A stretch of DNA of 34,917 nt from Bacillota bacterium (GCA_023400055.1 JAEXFN010000026.1:1-34917); one strand, 5' to 3'; shown: positions 7,952-15,854, counted from the stretch's first letter. Notes: a model not told the origin generated them from the sequence alone. Program-made: numbers and translations.

Positions 7952-8260
7952 TTTGCTGCCTCCCACTATCCAGCGTTGATATCAATCCGTCGTAAAATAA
8001 ACCGCCCCATTCCGGAATATTCATCCCCTGCCAACTCAAAGCGTCTTACGCGGCTTATTTTACAATTTATCAATTAATGACGGTTTAAATATAAAATAAC
8101 CTCTTCTAAAAGCCATGTGATAAAGTCTGTTTGCATCGAAAAAATCTTTACGAAAGTAATTTGACGGCTTAATCCCCGGTTTCCCCGGGCTTTTGCGGCC
8201 AACCCGGCCTTCGGGACAGGTCCATCGCAACGCTTTTGGAAGCGATTCGGAAGCCTTTCG
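7952..8260. other. Gene-free stretch upstream of exbB
   Basis: AT-rich near exbB, no recognisable gene. The open frame at 8074-8277 minus has no ribosome binding site and no family match. A TAAAAT hexamer on the minus strand could be a -10 box, but no paired -35 is evident. Confidence 0.4.
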
Positions 8261-8512
8261 ATCACTCCTTTATTCACAAAAGATCGATCTTCTGTGGATA
8301 AAGATCTTCCTTTTGTGAATCAAGATCGATCTTTTGTGAATAAAGATCTTCCTTTTGTGGATCAAGATCGATCTTCTGTGGATAAAGATCTTCCTTTTGT
8401 GAATCAAGATCGATCTTCTGTGGATAAAGATCTTCCTTTTGTGAATCAAGATCGATCTTCTGTGGATAAAGATCTTCCCGTTGTGAATCAACGTCTTTTT
8501 TAAACGTTGTGA
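8261..8512. repeat. Array B: 21-bp units in 42-bp dimers, each dimer with a DnaA box (type II)
   Basis: Ten regular units start at 8282, 8303 and every 21 bp to 8471, with degenerate flanks. Odd units start GATCGATCTT and contain TGTGGATAA (TTATCCACA on the minus strand, the DnaA box consensus) at 8293, 8377, 8419 and 8461, and TGTGAATAA (TTATTCACA) at 8335. Even units start GATCTTCC and contain the one-mismatch version TGTGAATCA or TGTGGATCA. A plus-strand TTATTCACA lies at 8270-8278. Palindromes AGATCGATCT and AAGATCTT alternate. At least three reading frames stay open through the array because 21 is divisible by 3, so an open frame alone is no evidence for a gene. Confidence 0.92.
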
Positions 8513-8824
8513 GCCTTCCCGCGAATCCATCGGGTTTGCCCAGGGCTGCCAAAAAAATCTCCGAATTATGTAACTTCATGAATAAGACGCGATGGCTACA
8601 ACAATTGTTCAAAACCAGTGACGCTTTGTGGCGCTTTATACAATAATTGCCATTATTCTAACAGCTTCTTTTCTATTATACCATTAATTGCATGTCTTGC
8701 TGCATCGAATATGTTATGCAATGAAAAGATAAATTTAATTCAAATTATCCAGTTATCCAGAAAATCTATCCCCCGCAGAGGGCTTTCCATGCTTTTTTTA
8801 CGGTAGACCCTATTTTGTCATACA
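8513..8824. other. Gene-free stretch
   Basis: AT-rich, with no family match in any frame. I see no promoter, tRNA or clear structured RNA here. Confidence 0.4.
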
Positions 8825-8874
8825 GAAAAAGCCCGTCGATCAAGCCTTCGATAGCGGAGGTGACTCACGAGCTT
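8825..8874 (-). terminator. Terminator of the CheX-like gene
   Basis: Minus strand: AAGCTCGT pairs with ACGGGCTT (one G-T pair) across a loop of about 30 nt, followed by a TTTTT run. Confidence 0.6.
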
Positions 8875-8907
8875 TTTCCGAGTGCGAAATGCGACATCAA
8901 GCTGCAT

Positions 8908-9372
8908 TTACATTTCGACAAACGATACATCCAGCGTAATTTGGCTCCCCGTGTTAAAGAGCAACGGGATCGACACAATCTTAGCATTATCGGCGCTGAA
9001 CTGCATATTATCCCCCAACAGCACGGTTGGCGGCGAAATATCCACTTTATCGCCATTATCGGAAAAGATAGTCGCTGCTTTACCCATGATCATATTGCTC
9101 AATTCGGAGATAGCGCTTTTTCCCATTTCGTCCAGCTCATTGACGGTCATGCCCATCATCGCCGAAGCGATTTGACAGGCCACCGACATCCGGAACGAAA
9201 AAATGGCGGTGCCCCGGATCTTGCCGGTCAGTCCGATAATGACCACGATATTGTCTTCGGTATAAGGCGATTTTTTCATCGAAATCGTTCCCGGCGTGAC
9301 CGTGAAGCCGGTAACTTGGCCGATGATATCTTGGCAGCCTTCGATAAACGGGTTAATATATCTTACGTCCAT
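8908..9372 (-). CDS. cheX: CheX-like chemotaxis protein (CheY-P phosphatase family)
   Basis: 154 residues, the usual CheX length. The family's catalytic ExxN motif is present as SAISELSNMIMGKAA (Glu90, Asn93), preceded by AMMGMTVNELDEMG; the N-terminus INPFIEGCQDIIGQVTG is also typical. CheX homodimers dephosphorylate CheY-P in the cytoplasm. No other chemotaxis or flagellar core gene lies nearby, so it is an orphan; some CheX-like proteins act in two-component systems other than motility. The start at 9372 has a purine-rich AAGGGAAGATAAGG upstream. It has its own terminator and appears monocistronic. Confidence 0.82.
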   Translation of the reverse strand: MDVRYINPFIEGCQDIIGQVTGFTVTPGTISMKKSPYTEDNIVVIIGLTGKIRGTAIFSFRMSVACQIASAMMGMTVNELDEMGKSAISELSNMIMGKAATIFSDNGDKVDISPPTVLLGDNMQFSADNAKIVSIPLLFNTGSQITLDVSFVEM

Positions 9373-9688
9373 GTCCTTATCTTCCCTTCAGTCATTGTTC
9401 ATTGTCTCACAAAAACCCTTCCACGGTTTCAAAATCTGCATCGTTCTCTTTGTAATCTTATTCGATTCCGCAACCGTCGTCAAGAATGGCGTTTTCCAAC
9501 GGCACCGTCGCCTGTGGCCGGCGAGAAGGCTTCCGCGAAAAAATGCTTGGATTCATTGCGCATTTTTCTCGGATAACCTAAAAAAATAGCCTCCCTTCCG
9601 CTCCCAGCAGTTTGGTATTTCAGCAAGTCCACTCGTTGCAAAAACTCGGAGAAATAGCGGTGCCACAACATCTTCCCACATTTTCTTC
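9373..9688. other. Gene-free stretch upstream of the CheX-like gene
   Basis: The minus-strand open frame 9480-9737 begins inside the structured repeat at 9689-9830. The repeat's other copy lacks the ATG at the equivalent place, and no protein family is recognisable, so I do not call a gene. No clear promoter. Confidence 0.4.
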
Positions 9689-9830
9689 TATATATGTTGC
9701 AATAAGTTTTGACATACTCAAAATCATTGCAACGCATTTCCTTGATTCATAAGTCGAAATAAATTCCGTGATTTTTCCTTTTCAACCATGTTTCACGGCT
9801 GGAAAAGCTGACTTGAATTATTTCACTTAT
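9689..9830 (+). repeat. Dispersed structured element R1, copy 1
   Basis: About 142 bp that match, in inverted orientation, the element at 15524-15671. Parts in order: hairpin GTTGCAAT / ATTGCAAC (9696-9733), a conserved linker containing ATTTCCTTGATTCATAAG, an outer inverted repeat (ATAAGTCGAAATAAATTC / GAATTATTTCACTTAT, imperfect), and an inner hairpin around CTTTTCAACC / GGCTGGAAAAG. Stems are preserved better than loops between the copies. Confidence 0.8.
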
Positions 9831-9957
9831 CTAACATGAATCAGGCAGCGGTCTGGGAAAAAGGCGACTTTTGTTCTGGCTGCTATTATTATTTTTATCG
9901 TTTCTTTTTGGGGAATGCATAAGCTTTTTTTTAATTTCAGTTCAATCATTTGCAAAA

Positions 9958-9988
9958 GATAAAAATAACCGGAATCCCTGGATTCCGG
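9958..9988 (-). terminator. Terminator of the quinone reductase-GNAT operon
   Basis: Perfect 8-bp stem CCGGAATC / GATTCCGG with a 4-nt loop, followed on the minus strand by TTATTTTTATCTTTT. It lies about 95 bp after the GNAT stop codon. Confidence 0.8.
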
Positions 9989-10082
9989 CGCCGCAAGTCC
10001 CATATCATTAGTAAAACCAACCAAAAATTTTTTGGCGGATATCGTTATGGGTTCATCAGCCCCCCGCCACTTTAGGGAATAA

Positions 10083-10577
10083 TCAACTCTCATACCATGC
10101 CGCGTTGGCCAAAACCACCGACGTTTCGACTTGCCGTTCGGGGATCGTCCAAAATCGCCGTAACAACTCGACCTTCTCTATCGGGTCCACCTTACGGAAC
10201 TGGTGTTTCTCATAAAAACGTACTGCCCAGGCGGCATCCGCCCAAGTTCCGATCAGAATGGGGCGTTCGATGCGGCTTTGCAGAAACTCAAGCAATTGTC
10301 CGCCGATCCCCTGATTGCGCCGGGCGGTCCGGACGTAGGCATGCCGGATCAACGCCACTTCTCCTTTATCTTGAATCCCCATCACCCCGGCGAGCACTCC
10401 CTCGGCTTCATATCCCCAAAACTCCACGCCATTAGCAATCTCCCGGTGCAGCTCATCGCGGGTCAGATACGGTTCCTTCCAGCGGTCGGCCGGAATCACG
10501 CCGCGGTAAGCCTGGGCCGCGTCATTGATAATCTGATAAATGGTTTCAAAGTCAGGGGCCAAACATTGGCGTATCAT
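10083..10577 (-). CDS. GNAT-family N-acetyltransferase
   Basis: About 164 residues from MIRQCLAPDFETIYQIINDA. The acetyl-CoA binding loop is seen as RHAYVRTARRNQGIGGQLLEFL (core RRNQGIGG), after the beta-strand GVLAGVMGIQDKGEVAL, and the C-terminal AVRFYEKHQFRKV is the standard GNAT ending. Substrate unknown. ATG at 10577 is preferred (purine-rich GCGGGGCGAAG upstream); the frame could extend to 10622. It overlaps the end of the upstream quinone reductase gene by 26 bp, so the two are co-transcribed and probably coupled in translation. Confidence 0.82.
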   Translation of the reverse strand: MIRQCLAPDFETIYQIINDAAQAYRGVIPADRWKEPYLTRDELHREIANGVEFWGYEAEGVLAGVMGIQDKGEVALIRHAYVRTARRNQGIGGQLLEFLQSRIERPILIGTWADAAWAVRFYEKHQFRKVDPIEKVELLRRFWTIPERQVETSVVLANAAWYES

Positions 10578-11181
10578 CGCTTCGCCCCGCTTTCGGAAAA
10601 TAATAACCGACGATCTCTTCAACCTCGTCCAGCCAAGCCGCCCTTTGCTCGGGAGTGCTGGTTACGACGACTCGGAATACCCGCCGGAAAAAGCGTTGGA
10701 CCCCGCAAAACTCAAAGAGGCACTTCTGCCAGAGTATCTCCAATGGGTCGCCGAAGACGCTGTCTTCTCGTTCCGCCGGCGTATCGGAAGTATTCAGGAC
10801 CACTGCCGTTCCAGCCCGGAGCAACCCGACCGGCATCCCGGCACCGGTGTCGTCGGCTGCGAATTGGTAGGCGACTCCGGGCCGGAAAACCCGGTCGATC
10901 CAGCCTTTAACGATCGCCGGCGGTTGTCCCCACCAGTTGGGATGAATCACGATAATTCCATCGGCCGCCGCCAGCTCCTGGCAGTGTTGGATCAGATCGT
11001 CCGAGAGCTGGGCGGCCTTGGACAGTTCCGCTGGAGAAAGGAGCGGCTCAAACCGCTCGTCATAGAGATTGTGCCACATCACCTGGTGTCCGGCGGCATG
11101 CAGCCGTTTCAACACTCTGCCGGCAATCGCCCGGTTAAAACTATCCCGGCCCGGATGGCCGAGAATGACCAAGATTCGCAA
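10552..11181 (-). CDS. NAD(P)H dehydrogenase (quinone), flavodoxin-like fold
   Basis: 209 residues. MRILVILGHPGRDSFNRAIA is the FMN phosphate loop of the MdaB/KefF/NQO1 family, and IIVIHPNWWGQPPAIVKGWIDRVFRPGVAY is the family's highly conserved core (key part HPNWWGQPPAIVKGW). It would reduce quinones or other electrophiles with two electrons using FMN. The start is TTG at 11181, with GAAGGGA 6 nt upstream; no ATG in this frame is better. It is divergent from the MocR-type regulator, which may control it, and is followed by an overlapping GNAT gene. Confidence 0.88.
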   Translation of the reverse strand: MRILVILGHPGRDSFNRAIAGRVLKRLHAAGHQVMWHNLYDERFEPLLSPAELSKAAQLSDDLIQHCQELAAADGIIVIHPNWWGQPPAIVKGWIDRVFRPGVAYQFAADDTGAGMPVGLLRAGTAVVLNTSDTPAEREDSVFGDPLEILWQKCLFEFCGVQRFFRRVFRVVVTSTPEQRAAWLDEVEEIVGYYFPKAGRSDDTPMFGP

Positions 11182-11232
11182 GCTGATCCCTTCTTTCGTT
11201 GCAGCAGTTCACTGAATACGATATCATAAAAG

Positions 11233-11254
11233 AGTGGTCGCTCAAAGCGCCACT
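11233..11254. promoter_or_regulatory. Inverted repeat in the divergent intergenic region (candidate operator)
   Basis: AGTGG-T-CGCT pairs with AGCGCCACT (9 bp with one bulged T, 3-nt loop). On the minus strand it overlaps TTGAGC, a possible -35, with TATCGT 16 bp downstream as a poor -10. The natural ligand of such a site would be the divergent MocR-type regulator; unproven. Confidence 0.4.
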
Positions 11255-11329
11255 AGGATCCGATTTTGATGGTACCAATTTCAAACAAGGTTAAGCACAA
11301 TATTGCTCTGCCCTATCGGGAGTTCGGCG

Positions 11330-12742
11330 ATGCTCTTTTTGAAACTCGATCCACAATCCGATATTTCCCTGACCCGGCAACTCTTCTTGCAAATCCGGTC
11401 GCGGATTTTAAGCGGCGAGTTGGTGGCCGGTTTCCGTTTGCCCGCTAGCCGGGAACTGGCCGGCGATTGCCATATCTCCCGCAATACGGTGTTGACCGCC
11501 TATGAACTGCTGATGGCCGAGGGATTTATCGAGAGCAAACCCGGTTCGGGGACCTTCGTGACGCCAGGCGCTCGTTTAGAATTACCGGCCGCGGCGGCGC
11601 AACCGCCGGCCACCAATCCGCTCCCAAAGTCTCTCCAGTCCTCTCCAGCATCCCTCGTTGATTTCCGGTCGGGAGTCCCGGCGCTCGACCGTTTGCCCCG
11701 CACCCGCTGGGCCCAGTTGCTTCGCGAGGCCTGGCTGGAAGCGCCGGATGGCTGCTTCGGCTACCAGGCCCCGGAAGGCCTTAGCCAGCTTCGGGAGGTG
11801 CTTTGCGATTATTTGAAACGGACCCGCGGAATCGTTTGCGCGCCCGAACAAATCCTAATCACTTCCGGTTCGGTCCAGGGCTTATCGCTGGCGGCCGGAG
11901 TACTACTCCCAAAATTCCCCGAGATCATTCTGGAGGATCCCAGCAATCGCGACATCGGCCGCATCTTTGGCGCACCCAGTGCGGTCATTCACCCAGTCCC
12001 TGTCGACGAACTCGGGATCATTTCGGAATCGTTGCCCCGGCTCTCCCGCTCCGGACTGTTGGTCGTAACCCCCTCACACCAGTTCCCATTGGGCGGCATT
12101 CTGCCGGTTAACCGGCGAATTGCTTTGATTGGGTTCGCCCGGGACACTTCCTCCCTGATCGTCGAGGATGATTACGACAGCGAGTTCCGCTATGACGGCC
12201 CACCGGTCAGCGCTCTGCAAGGGCTCGACCCGGAGCGGGTGATTTACCTCGGCACTTTCAGCAAGATTCTTTTTCCGGCCTTGCGTTTGGGCTATATGGT
12301 TCTGCCTCGGAATTGGGTTGAACCCTTTCGCAAACTTAAAAAAATCGCCGATTATCATTCCAACTCCCTCAACCAAATGGCCCTGGCCCGGTTTATTCGG
12401 GAAGGCAGTCTCGACCGGCACCTGGTCCGGGTCAAAAAGATATACCGAAAACGTCGCGATCTGCTGGTTAAATCGCTCCAGCAACAGTTCCCCGGCCGGG
12501 TTCGGAGCTTCGGAATGTCCACCGGGCTCCATTTAATTTCGGAATTTGCGGGGATTGAGTTCACGCCACACTTAGTCCGGAAACTACGGGATGCCGGGGT
12601 CGGCGTCCACCCGGTCGAAGACTGCGCGGTTGTCACCGGCCGCCATCGCGGCCAATTGGTCATGGGTTACGGACATTTGTCGGAGGAACAGATCGCCGCG
12701 GGGATCCGGCGACTGGCGCAAGTATTAATGAAGACTTGCTGA
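11330..12742 (+). CDS. MocR/GntR-family regulator with aminotransferase-like domain
   Basis: 470 residues. An N-terminal GntR-type winged helix (about 8-75: ISLTRQLFLQIRSRILSG, LPASRELAGDCHISRNTV, AYELLMAEGFIESKPGSGTFV) is joined to a fold-type I aminotransferase domain (about 115-470). The PLP lysine is Lys312 in YLGTFSKILFPALRLGYM, and VEDDYDSEFRYDG carries the Asp that contacts the pyridine ring. MocR proteins are PLP-dependent transcription factors, not enzymes. ATG at 11330 is chosen because GGGAG lies 7 nt before it; the frame opens at 11303. Effector and regulon are unknown; the divergent quinone reductase-GNAT pair and the downstream CNNM gene are candidates. Confidence 0.9.
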   Translation: MLFLKLDPQSDISLTRQLFLQIRSRILSGELVAGFRLPASRELAGDCHISRNTVLTAYELLMAEGFIESKPGSGTFVTPGARLELPAAAAQPPATNPLPKSLQSSPASLVDFRSGVPALDRLPRTRWAQLLREAWLEAPDGCFGYQAPEGLSQLREVLCDYLKRTRGIVCAPEQILITSGSVQGLSLAAGVLLPKFPEIILEDPSNRDIGRIFGAPSAVIHPVPVDELGIISESLPRLSRSGLLVVTPSHQFPLGGILPVNRRIALIGFARDTSSLIVEDDYDSEFRYDGPPVSALQGLDPERVIYLGTFSKILFPALRLGYMVLPRNWVEPFRKLKKIADYHSNSLNQMALARFIREGSLDRHLVRVKKIYRKRRDLLVKSLQQQFPGRVRSFGMSTGLHLISEFAGIEFTPHLVRKLRDAGVGVHPVEDCAVVTGRHRGQLVMGYGHLSEEQIAAGIRRLAQVLMKTC

Positions 12743-12783
12743 AAACTGAATGACCGGCTCCGGTTTCAGCGCACACTAAGGTC

Positions 12784-14127
12784 ATGGCGACAAACAATCA
12801 ACTCGATCAACTCTGGCTGCAACTCTTGGTGCTGATTATCCTGATTACACTGAACGCCTTTTTTGCCGCTTCCGAAATCGCGATCATCTCGCTGAATGAT
12901 CAGAAAATTAAGAAGCTGATGGAAGAGGGGGATAAAAAAGCCCGACTCGTTTATGATCTGGTCCGGGAGCCCAGCCGTTTTTTAGCCACCATTCAGGTCG
13001 GTCTGACCTTGGCGGGGCTCCTGGCCAGCGCGGTGGCTTCCCAAAGTTTCGCCGCCGGTCTAACCCGGTTTCTGTCCGGCCTCGGCCTGCCGTTCAGCCC
13101 TTCGATCATCAACGCTTTGTCGTTGCTGGTCATTACGCTGATCCTCTCTTTTTTCACCCTGGTGGCCGGCGAACTGGTGCCCAAGCGTCTGGCCATGCAG
13201 AATCCGGAGGCCATTGCCTGGCGGGCCATCAAGCCGCTGCAGTGGGTCGCCCGGCTGGCCGGACCCTTCATCCGCTTGTTGAGCCTCGCCACCAACCTGG
13301 GCATCCAGATGGTGGGAGGCGATCCGGCCCGCCATGAGAAGGTGGTTACCGAAGAGGAGATCCGGCTGATGGTGGATATGGGGCAGGAACGGGGCGTGAT
13401 TGAGAAATCCGAAAAAGAGATGATCAATAACATCTTCGAGTTCAACAACACCCGGGTTTCCCAGATCATGACCCACCGCACCGAGATCGTCGGCCTGCCG
13501 CTCTGCAGCCCGCTATCCCAGGCCGTGGAACTGATCACCAAGGAAAAATACTCGCGGGTCCCGGTGTATGACGGCTCGATCGACAACATCGTCGGAATCT
13601 TGCACGCTTTGGATCTGATTCCGTTTTTAAAGCATGATCCGCGTACATTTGTACTCGGTGATCTGATCCGGAAACCCTATTTTGTGCCGGCCGCCAAGAA
13701 GACCGATGATCTGCTGCACGAACTGCAGAAAGCCCAGACTCACCTGGCGGTGATCGTCGATGAGTTCGGCGGAACCGCCGGAATCGTGACCATCGAGGAC
13801 TTACTGGAGGAGATTGTCGGCAATATCTTTGATGAGCATGACCTGGTTCACAAAGAAATCGAGACGGTGGCGGGCGACACCTACCTGGTCGACGGAGCCA
13901 TCAGCCTAGACAAGGTCAACGATCATTTCCAATTGGAACTGCCGGACAACGAATATGACACTTTGAGCGGATTCCTCATCGGACAGTTGGGACGAATCCC
14001 CCAGCCGCCCGAACAGCCGGTCATCGAGTATGCTGGTTTTTTATTCGAGGTCGTCGCCATCGACGAGAAACGAATCGCCAAGGTCCGCATCCATCCGGTC
14101 CGCCAAGGCGCCGGCCCGCCTCATTAA
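12784..14127 (+). CDS. CNNM/CBS-pair/CorC-domain membrane protein (hemolysin C family)
   Basis: 447 residues. An N-terminal CNNM (DUF21) membrane domain with about four hydrophobic segments (NAFFAASEIAIISLN is the hallmark) covers about 1-190; a CBS pair covers about 205-340 (IMTHRTEIVGLP, YSRVPVYDGS, HLAVIVDEFGGTAGIVTIED); and a CorC_HlyC domain ends the protein (about 350-435, DTLSGFLIGQLGRIP). Such proteins are linked to magnesium or cobalt efflux and metal homeostasis at the inner membrane, despite the historic hemolysin name. It starts 41 bp after the MocR gene and may be co-transcribed with it; AAGG is close to the start and the ribosome binding site is weak. It converges with glpX (21-bp gap). 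Confidence 0.88.
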   Translation: MATNNQLDQLWLQLLVLIILITLNAFFAASEIAIISLNDQKIKKLMEEGDKKARLVYDLVREPSRFLATIQVGLTLAGLLASAVASQSFAAGLTRFLSGLGLPFSPSIINALSLLVITLILSFFTLVAGELVPKRLAMQNPEAIAWRAIKPLQWVARLAGPFIRLLSLATNLGIQMVGGDPARHEKVVTEEEIRLMVDMGQERGVIEKSEKEMINNIFEFNNTRVSQIMTHRTEIVGLPLCSPLSQAVELITKEKYSRVPVYDGSIDNIVGILHALDLIPFLKHDPRTFVLGDLIRKPYFVPAAKKTDDLLHELQKAQTHLAVIVDEFGGTAGIVTIEDLLEEIVGNIFDEHDLVHKEIETVAGDTYLVDGAISLDKVNDHFQLELPDNEYDTLSGFLIGQLGRIPQPPEQPVIEYAGFLFEVVAIDEKRIAKVRIHPVRQGAGPPH

Positions 14128-14148
14128 TACTCAAACCCCGGGGGTCGG

Positions 14149-15153
14149 TTAAACGAACTCTTCCTGATTCCGTTCCCGGGAGGGGATGGTCTTATAATTC
14201 AGGTTATGAATGGCTTTGATATAACGGACTGTTTTATATTTGGAGCGCATCACCACCGAATGAGTCATAGCCTGGTGGCTGCCGAAGCTGACCCCTTGCA
14301 GGAACTCGCCGCCGGTAACTCCGGTAGCGGCGAAGATGATATCCTGTCCCCGCGCCAGTTCCTCGGTCCGATACACCGCACCGGGATCATAACCGGCGCG
14401 CTCAATCAGCGTCCGCTCTTCGGCTCTCACGATATGGAACCGGGCTTGAATCTCTCCTCCCAAACAATTCAGGGCGGCTGCGGCCAGCACTCCCTCCGGA
14501 GCGCCGCCGATCCCCAGACAAATATCGGCACTACCATTATCGAAGCTTATGGCGGTGCTGATCGCCCCGGCGACGTCGCCGTCGCCGATCAAGCGGATCC
14601 TGGCTCCGGCGCGGCGGACCTCGGCGATCAGATCGCGATGCCGGTCGCGATCGAGAATGACCACGGTCAAATCACGGATATCCTTACCGAGCTCGGCCGA
14701 TGCGACTGCCAGATTAGCGGAGACGCTGCAGTTAATATCGAGCTTTCCCCGGAGCTGGGGACCACAGGCCAACTTATACATATAAAAGCTGGGTATCGCC
14801 ATAAATGAGCCTTTAGATCCCGCCGCGATGATCGCAAGCGCATTCGGCAAACCGTTGGCGACCAACCGCGTCCCGTCCACCGGGTCGACGGCAATGTCCA
14901 CTTCCGGGGCATATTCCCGCCAATTGCCCACTTTTTCGCCGATATGCAACATCGGAGCGCGGTCCTTGACGCCCTCTCCGATGATTACCGTTCCCCGAAT
15001 GGCGATGAGATCAAGCATGCCCCGCATGGCGTCGGAAGCCGCCTTGTCCACCCCGTCTTTATCTCCTAGACCCAGCCAGCGACTGGCGCGCAATGCCGCC
15101 GCCTCGGTGACTCGCACAAACTCCAGTGCAATTTCCCTTTGTAAATCGGCCAT
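14149..15153 (-). CDS. glpX: Class II fructose-1,6-bisphosphatase
   Basis: 334 residues, the normal GlpX length. It hydrolyses fructose-1,6-bisphosphate to fructose-6-phosphate in gluconeogenesis, in the cytoplasm, with divalent metal. Metal and active-site residues are in place: Asp31 (GLGDKDGVDKAASDAM), Glu60 (IIGEGVKDRAPMLHIGE), Asp90 and Asp93 (VDPVDGTRL), and Glu in GIGGAPEGVLAAAAL. The usual GEGEMDEAPM is GEGVKDRAPM here, a mild deviation. GGGAGG precedes ATG at 15153, and a perfect 12-bp palindrome abuts it (15166-15177). It lies 87 bp downstream of the TSCPD-domain gene on the same strand. Confidence 0.92.
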   Translation of the reverse strand: MADLQREIALEFVRVTEAAALRASRWLGLGDKDGVDKAASDAMRGMLDLIAIRGTVIIGEGVKDRAPMLHIGEKVGNWREYAPEVDIAVDPVDGTRLVANGLPNALAIIAAGSKGSFMAIPSFYMYKLACGPQLRGKLDINCSVSANLAVASAELGKDIRDLTVVILDRDRHRDLIAEVRRAGARIRLIGDGDVAGAISTAISFDNGSADICLGIGGAPEGVLAAAALNCLGGEIQARFHIVRAEERTLIERAGYDPGAVYRTEELARGQDIIFAATGVTGGEFLQGVSFGSHQAMTHSVVMRSKYKTVRYIKAIHNLNYKTIPSRERNQEEFV

Positions 15154-15165
15154 TTCCTTACCTCC

Positions 15166-15177
15166 CGTTGATCAACG
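15166..15177 (-). promoter_or_regulatory. Palindrome beside the glpX ribosome binding site
   Basis: CGTTGATCAACG is a perfect 12-bp palindrome directly upstream of and touching the GGGAGG of glpX. It could be a small operator or a translation-modulating hairpin; no regulator is suggested by context. Confidence 0.35.
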
Positions 15178-15240
15178 AGTTCCTATCCCGGATTTTTATG
15201 CAAAATGAATAGCGACAGCGCACTGCCGGACCTTGAAAAG

Positions 15241-15486
15241 CTACTTCAACGTTTCCAGCGCGCGCGCCAGCTGATCCGGGCAGGAGGTCGGCTTGCCGGA
15301 ACAGCCGATTCCCTTTAATCGTTTGATGACTTCCTGGACCGGCATGCCTTCGGCTAGTTTGCTGATCGCCTGCAGATTGCCCTCACAACCGTCCTCGAAG
15401 CTGACCTTGACCAGAACCCCATGATCCACAGTCAAAAAAATCCGGGTCGAACAGACTCCCTCGGTGGCGAATTCTAAATTTTGCAT
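15241..15486 (-). CDS. TSCPD-domain protein (TIGR03905-type, four conserved Cys)
   Basis: 81 residues. The motif CSGKPTSCPDQLARAL gives the family its TSCPD name, and two other conserved cysteines are present (GVCSTRI, DGCEGNL). The fold resembles the C-terminal domain of ribonucleotide reductases; small stand-alone versions are frequent in Firmicutes and their role is unknown, metal binding being a fair guess. The start has a good AAGGGAGA about 8 nt upstream. It may be co-transcribed with glpX. The structured element R1 copy 2 lies immediately upstream, where its promoter should be. Confidence 0.85.
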   Translation of the reverse strand: MQNLEFATEGVCSTRIFLTVDHGVLVKVSFEDGCEGNLQAISKLAEGMPVQEVIKRLKGIGCSGKPTSCPDQLARALETLK

Positions 15487-15523
15487 CGTAAATCTCCCTT
15501 GTGATTGCTGAATTAAAAGCTAT

Positions 15524-15671
15524 ATAAGTTGAAATAAATTTTTAAAATAAGCTTTTCCACCCGTAAGGCATGGTTGGAAAAGGACAAAGCGCGGTATTTA
15601 TTTCAACTTATGAATCAAGGAAATAGGTTGCAATGTTCTCGAAGGTATAAAAACTTATTGCAACATATATA
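15524..15671 (-). repeat. Dispersed structured element R1, copy 2
   Basis: Inverted copy of 9689-9830. It has a perfect 16-bp inverted repeat (ATAAGTTGAAATAAAT at 15524-15539, complement at 15596-15611), an inner hairpin CTTTTCCA / TGGAAAAG (15552-15582), and the separate hairpin GTTGCAAT / ATTGCAAC (15627-15664). The conserved linker is shared with copy 1. It sits between the TSCPD gene and the zinc-ribbon gene, overlapping the expected promoter area of the former. Confidence 0.82.
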
Positions 15672-15769
15672 TCAACTTTGTTTTCAATTCGCGTTTCCAT
15701 AATAAATTCCTCTTTAACTGGGTCCATACTTTCTCCTGCCGCTCATGCCGGTCCGAATTCAACCCATTC

Positions 15770-15801
15770 AAAAACCCGGTGCTAACGAGATAGCCGCCGG
15801 G
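15770..15801 (-). terminator. Second terminator after the zinc-ribbon gene
   Basis: Minus strand: CCCGG and GGCT pair with AGC and CCGGG around an 8-nt loop, followed by TTTTTG. It lies about 55 bp past the first terminator, giving a tandem arrangement. The stretch 15672-15769 holds nothing I recognise. Confidence 0.55.
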
Positions 15802-15854
15802 CTTTGGCTGCGGTATATAAAAGGCGCGACGGATTGCGGCGCCGATTTCAGGGC

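Noticed and set aside
8074..8277. 67-residue minus-strand open frame
   Set aside because: No ribosome binding site and no similarity; ends upstream of exbB in likely regulatory DNA.
8261..8512. CRISPR array
   Set aside because: The 21-bp units are contiguous, without unique spacers, and no cas genes are present.
8261..8512. Chromosomal origin of replication (DnaA boxes with AT-rich GATC repeats nearby)
   Set aside because: No dnaA, dnaN, gyrB, rpmH or mnmG nearby, type I and type II arrays are kilobases apart, and several arrays exist in 35 kb. The DnaA-box observation is kept, the oriC claim is not.
9480..9737. 85-residue minus-strand open frame
   Set aside because: Begins within the R1 element; the equivalent ATG is missing in the other copy and no family is recognisable.
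9827..10093. 88-residue minus-strand open frame
   Set aside because: Contains the terminator of the GNAT operon and overlaps the GNAT gene; no ribosome binding site.
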